From NCBI GenBank assembly GCA_028685275.1, contig JAQUEG010000024.1, positions 1-8,206 on the forward strand: 8,206 nucleotides of DNA, written 5' to 3'. The notes below the pieces were generated by a model. The model saw only the letters and a program-made list of their open reading frames with translations. It did no database searches and was not told the origin of the DNA. This DNA is from Bacilli bacterium (lineage in GTDB: Bacteria > Bacillota_I > Bacilli_A > RF39 > UBA660). Position numbers and translations under genes: made by a program. Each line of letters opens with the position of its first letter. The stretch's first letter is position 1. Positions 6,066 to 8,206 of this stretch are shown here, piece after piece.

Positions 6066-6683
6066 ATGAAAGATTTATATAAATACGAAAAAGCATTATT
6101 AAAAAAAGGAATAACATATATAGGTGGGATTGATGAAGCAGGAAGAGGTCCTTTAGTAGGCCCTGTCGTCAGTGCTTGTGTCGTTTTACCCAAAAAGTTT
6201 AATTTACCAGGATTAACTGATTCGAAAAAACTATCAGCTAAGAAAAGGGATATCTTTTATGATTTGATAAAAGAACAAGCTTTAGGAATTGGCATTGGGA
6301 TTGTAAATGCGAAAAAAATTGATGAAATAAATATTTATGAAGCAACTAAAGAAGCAATGATAATGGCTCTTAATAATGTAAAGTGTCCAATTGAACATGT
6401 ATTAATTGATGCGATGAAATTAGATATTAAAATACCTAGTACCTCAATTATAAAAGGTGATAATAAAAGTATTTCCATTGCAGCAGCATCAGTAATTGCG
6501 AAAGTAACAAGAGATAGAATTATGTTAGAATTAGATCAACAATATCCTTTATATGGCTTTAAAAATCATAAAGGATATCCCACTAAAAAACACTTATCAG
6601 CCATAAAAAAATATGGTATATTTAACGAATATCGTTTGACTTATAAACCAATTAAACAATATTTAGTGGAAAATCAAAAATAA
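6066..6683 (+). CDS. rnhB: Ribonuclease HII
   Basis: RNase HII cleaves the RNA strand of RNA-DNA hybrids and starts removal of single ribonucleotides misincorporated in DNA. The product is 205 residues from ATG 6066. The acidic metal-binding residues are in place: D23 and E24 in [15 protein letters not shown]115 in VLIDAMKL, and D132 in KGDNKS. The family segment [15 protein letters not shown] and the C-terminal [14 protein letters not shown] are also present. The length is typical. A longer form from ATG 6048 would add six residues, but that codon lies inside the -10 box. The gene follows a terminator and its own promoter, and is followed 35 bases later by topA. RNase H activity next to topoisomerase I makes functional sense, since both limit R-loops, and the order is conserved in Bacillota. 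Confidence 0.96.
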   Translation: MKDLYKYEKALLKKGITYIGGIDEAGRGPLVGPVVSACVVLPKKFNLPGLTDSKKLSAKKRDIFYDLIKEQALGIGIGIVNAKKIDEINIYEATKEAMIMALNNVKCPIEHVLIDAMKLDIKIPSTSIIKGDNKSISIAAASVIAKVTRDRIMLELDQQYPLYGFKNHKGYPTKKHLSAIKKYGIFNEYRLTYKPIKQYLVENQK

Positions 6684-6718
6684 TATTGAATAATATATTT
6701 AGAAGAAAGGATGTTATA

Positions 6719-8206
6719 ATGACAAAAAAATTAGTGATTGTCGAATCACCAAGTAAATGTAAAACTATTGAAAAACATTTAGGAAAAGAATATAAAGTCG
6801 TTTCTAGTAAAGGTCATATTCGTGATTTAGCAACCTCTGGTAAATATGGTTTAGGAGTAGATATCAATGATAATTTTAATCCTACTTATGAACCAATTAA
6901 GGGGAAGAAAAAAGTCATTACTGATTTAAAAAAGGCAATTAGTAATAGTGAAAAAATTTATCTAGCAACCGATCCTGATCGAGAAGGGGAAGCCATTAGT
7001 TGGCATTTAAAAGATGCTTTAGAAATTAATGATAATGATTATGAACGAGTTGTTTTTAATGAGATAACAAAAGAAGTAGTAAGAGGTGCATTTAAAAATG
7101 CTCGTAAAATTGATGATAATTTAGTGCGTTCCCAAGAAGCACGTAGAATATTAGATCGGATCATTGGATTTCGTTTAAGTAAACTTATGCAAGCTAAAAC
7201 TGGTGGTAAAAGTGCGGGACGAGTACAAAGTGTCGCGTTAAGATTAATTGTGGAAAGAGAACGTGAAGTAACAAGTTTTGTACCTGAAGAATACTGGACA
7301 ATTAAAGCACTATTTAATGATTTTGAAGCGATATTAGAAAAATTTAACCAGCAGAAAATTGAAATAAAAACCGAGTTAGAAGCAAATAATATTTTAACTA
7401 AACTATCAAATGCTTTTAAAATTGAAAGTGTTGATAAAAAGAAAAAAAATAAATACCCAAAACCACCATTTATTACTAGTTCATTACAACAAGATGCTAG
7501 TAGTAAATTAAATTTCAGTGCGAAAAAAACTATGATGATTGCGCAAAGACTATATGAAGGTATTGATTTAGAAGATGAAACAACTGGTTTAATTACTTAC
7601 ATGCGTACTGATTCAACTAGAATGAGTGATGAATTTATAAAAAAGACGTTTCAATATATTGAAACTAATTATGGTAAAGAATACTTAGGAATAGTAAGAA
7701 AAGCCAAAACGAAAAAAAATGTTCAAGATGCACATGAAGCAATTAGACCTACTAGTATTGATAAACATCCTGATAAAATAAAAAACTATTTAAAGGAAGA
7801 TGAATATAAATTATATCGTTTAATTTATTATCGTGCTTTAGCAACCCTTATGAAAGAAGCAAAAGTAGAACAAACAACTTTAATTTTAGATAATAATAAT
7901 TATCAATTTAAAGCAACTGGTCAAAATTTATTGTATGATGGTTATTTAAAAGTATATAATGAATATGAATCAAGTGAAGATAAATCATTACCACCACTTG
8001 ATAAATATAAATCAAATGTGATTGTAGCAAATGAAATAACGAAAGAACAACACTTTACTAATCCACCACCTAGATATACAGAAGCAAGATTAATTAAAGA
8101 GATGGAAGAACTGGGAATTGGTAGACCATCTACATATGCTAAAATTATTGATACTTTAAAAGAACGTAATTATGTAATAATTGAAAATAAAAAGTTTCAA
8201 CCAACA
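6719..8206 (+). CDS. topA: DNA topoisomerase I, 3'-truncated by window edge
   Basis: TopA is a type IA topoisomerase that relaxes negative supercoils by a transient 5'-phosphotyrosine link. The frame is open from ATG 6719 to the window end, giving 496 residues without a stop, or about 70% of a usual 690-residue protein. The Toprim domain is visible: E9 in VIVESPSK and D85-x-D87-x-E89 in ATDPDREGEA. Further on come SAGRVQSVALRLI, the catalytic Y294 in ITYMRTDSTRM, DAHEAIRPT, and RYTEARLIKEMEELGIGRPST. In the first motif the usual SKAKTI reads SKCKTI, a mild change. The C-terminal zinc-finger region, if present, lies beyond the window. AAAGG at 6706-6710 precedes ATG 6719 by eight bases. No terminator is seen between rnhB and topA, so cotranscription is likely. 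The dprA gene that precedes topA in Bacillus is absent here. Confidence 0.97.
   Translation, partial: MTKKLVIVESPSKCKTIEKHLGKEYKVVSSKGHIRDLATSGKYGLGVDINDNFNPTYEPIKGKKKVITDLKKAISNSEKIYLATDPDREGEAISWHLKDALEINDNDYERVVFNEITKEVVRGAFKNARKIDDNLVRSQEARRILDRIIGFRLSKLMQAKTGGKSAGRVQSVALRLIVEREREVTSFVPEEYWTIKALFNDFEAILEKFNQQKIEIKTELEANNILTKLSNAFKIESVDKKKKNKYPKPPFITSSLQQDASSKLNFSAKKTMMIAQRLYEGIDLEDETTGLITYMRTDSTRMSDEFIKKTFQYIETNYGKEYLGIVRKAKTKKNVQDAHEAIRPTSIDKHPDKIKNYLKEDEYKLYRLIYYRALATLMKEAKVEQTTLILDNNNYQFKATGQNLLYDGYLKVYNEYESSEDKSLPPLDKYKSNVIVANEITKEQHFTNPPPRYTEARLIKEMEELGIGRPSTYAKIIDTLKERNYVIIENKKFQPT

Noticed and set aside
6636..6665. TTGACT-18-TATTTA inside the end of rnhB as a topA promoter
   Set aside because: The -35 is good, but the -10 is weak and the whole element is coding sequence in a very AT-rich genome, where such matches are common. 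I kept it only as a possibility.
6715..6720. TATAAT overlapping the topA start codon as a promoter
   Set aside because: It would start transcription after the topA ATG, has no -35 at proper spacing, and is better explained as AT-rich context around the start.
1..8206. Mycoplasma genetic code (TGA as Trp)
   Set aside because: TGA ends rimM and rbgA at the expected lengths, and conserved Trp residues are encoded by TGG.
1..8206. Mobile element, CRISPR array, toxin-antitoxin or defence island
   Set aside because: No direct repeats with spacers, transposase or integrase motifs, or terminal inverted repeats were seen. Gene content and composition are uniform housekeeping apart from the HAAS module.

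Overview
The window is very AT-rich and compact. All genes lie on the + strand, and intergenic gaps are at most about 65 bases. TGA acts as a stop codon (rimM and rbgA end in it) and Trp is encoded by TGG, so the genetic code is the standard bacterial one and not the Mycoplasma variant. Shine-Dalgarno sites are strong and purine-rich. The gene order rimM-trmD-rplS-(lepB)-rbgA-rnhB-topA is the classic Bacillota neighbourhood. Together this suggests a low-GC member of the Bacillota or an Acholeplasma/Izemoplasma/RF39-like lineage that keeps UGA as stop. I cannot fix the genus from sequence alone.

Region 1 (about 1-2867) starts inside a YgjP-like metalloprotease gene cut by the window edge. A SpoU/TrmH-type RNA 2'-O-methyltransferase, the 16S maturation factor RimM and the tRNA m1G37 methyltransferase TrmD follow in a tightly packed run. 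TrmD carries an unexplained C-terminal extension of roughly 130 residues, which is the most unusual protein feature here.

Region 2 (about 2868-3300) holds a well-formed promoter-like sequence, the ribosomal protein L19 gene and a short hairpin that looks like a terminator or attenuator.

Region 3 (about 3300-6041) encodes type I signal peptidase, the 50S-assembly GTPase RbgA, a HAAS/DUF1700-type membrane protein and a small membrane-anchored protein of unknown function. The last three genes are joined by tight or overlapping junctions. A long AU-rich hairpin with a T-tract overlaps the end of the last gene.

Region 4 (about 6041-8206) starts with an extended -10 promoter placed directly on that T-tract. 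It holds rnhB (RNase HII) and the first 496 codons of topA (topoisomerase I), which runs off the window.

Functionally the region joins ribosome and tRNA maturation (RimM, TrmD, L19, RbgA, SpoU methylase), protein export (LepB), and genome maintenance linked to RNA-DNA hybrids and supercoiling (RNase HII, TopA). The two-gene membrane module is the non-housekeeping insertion. I see no RNA gene, mobile element, CRISPR array or phage signature. Most of the window is ordinary housekeeping, and I did not find a convincing new defence or mobile system.
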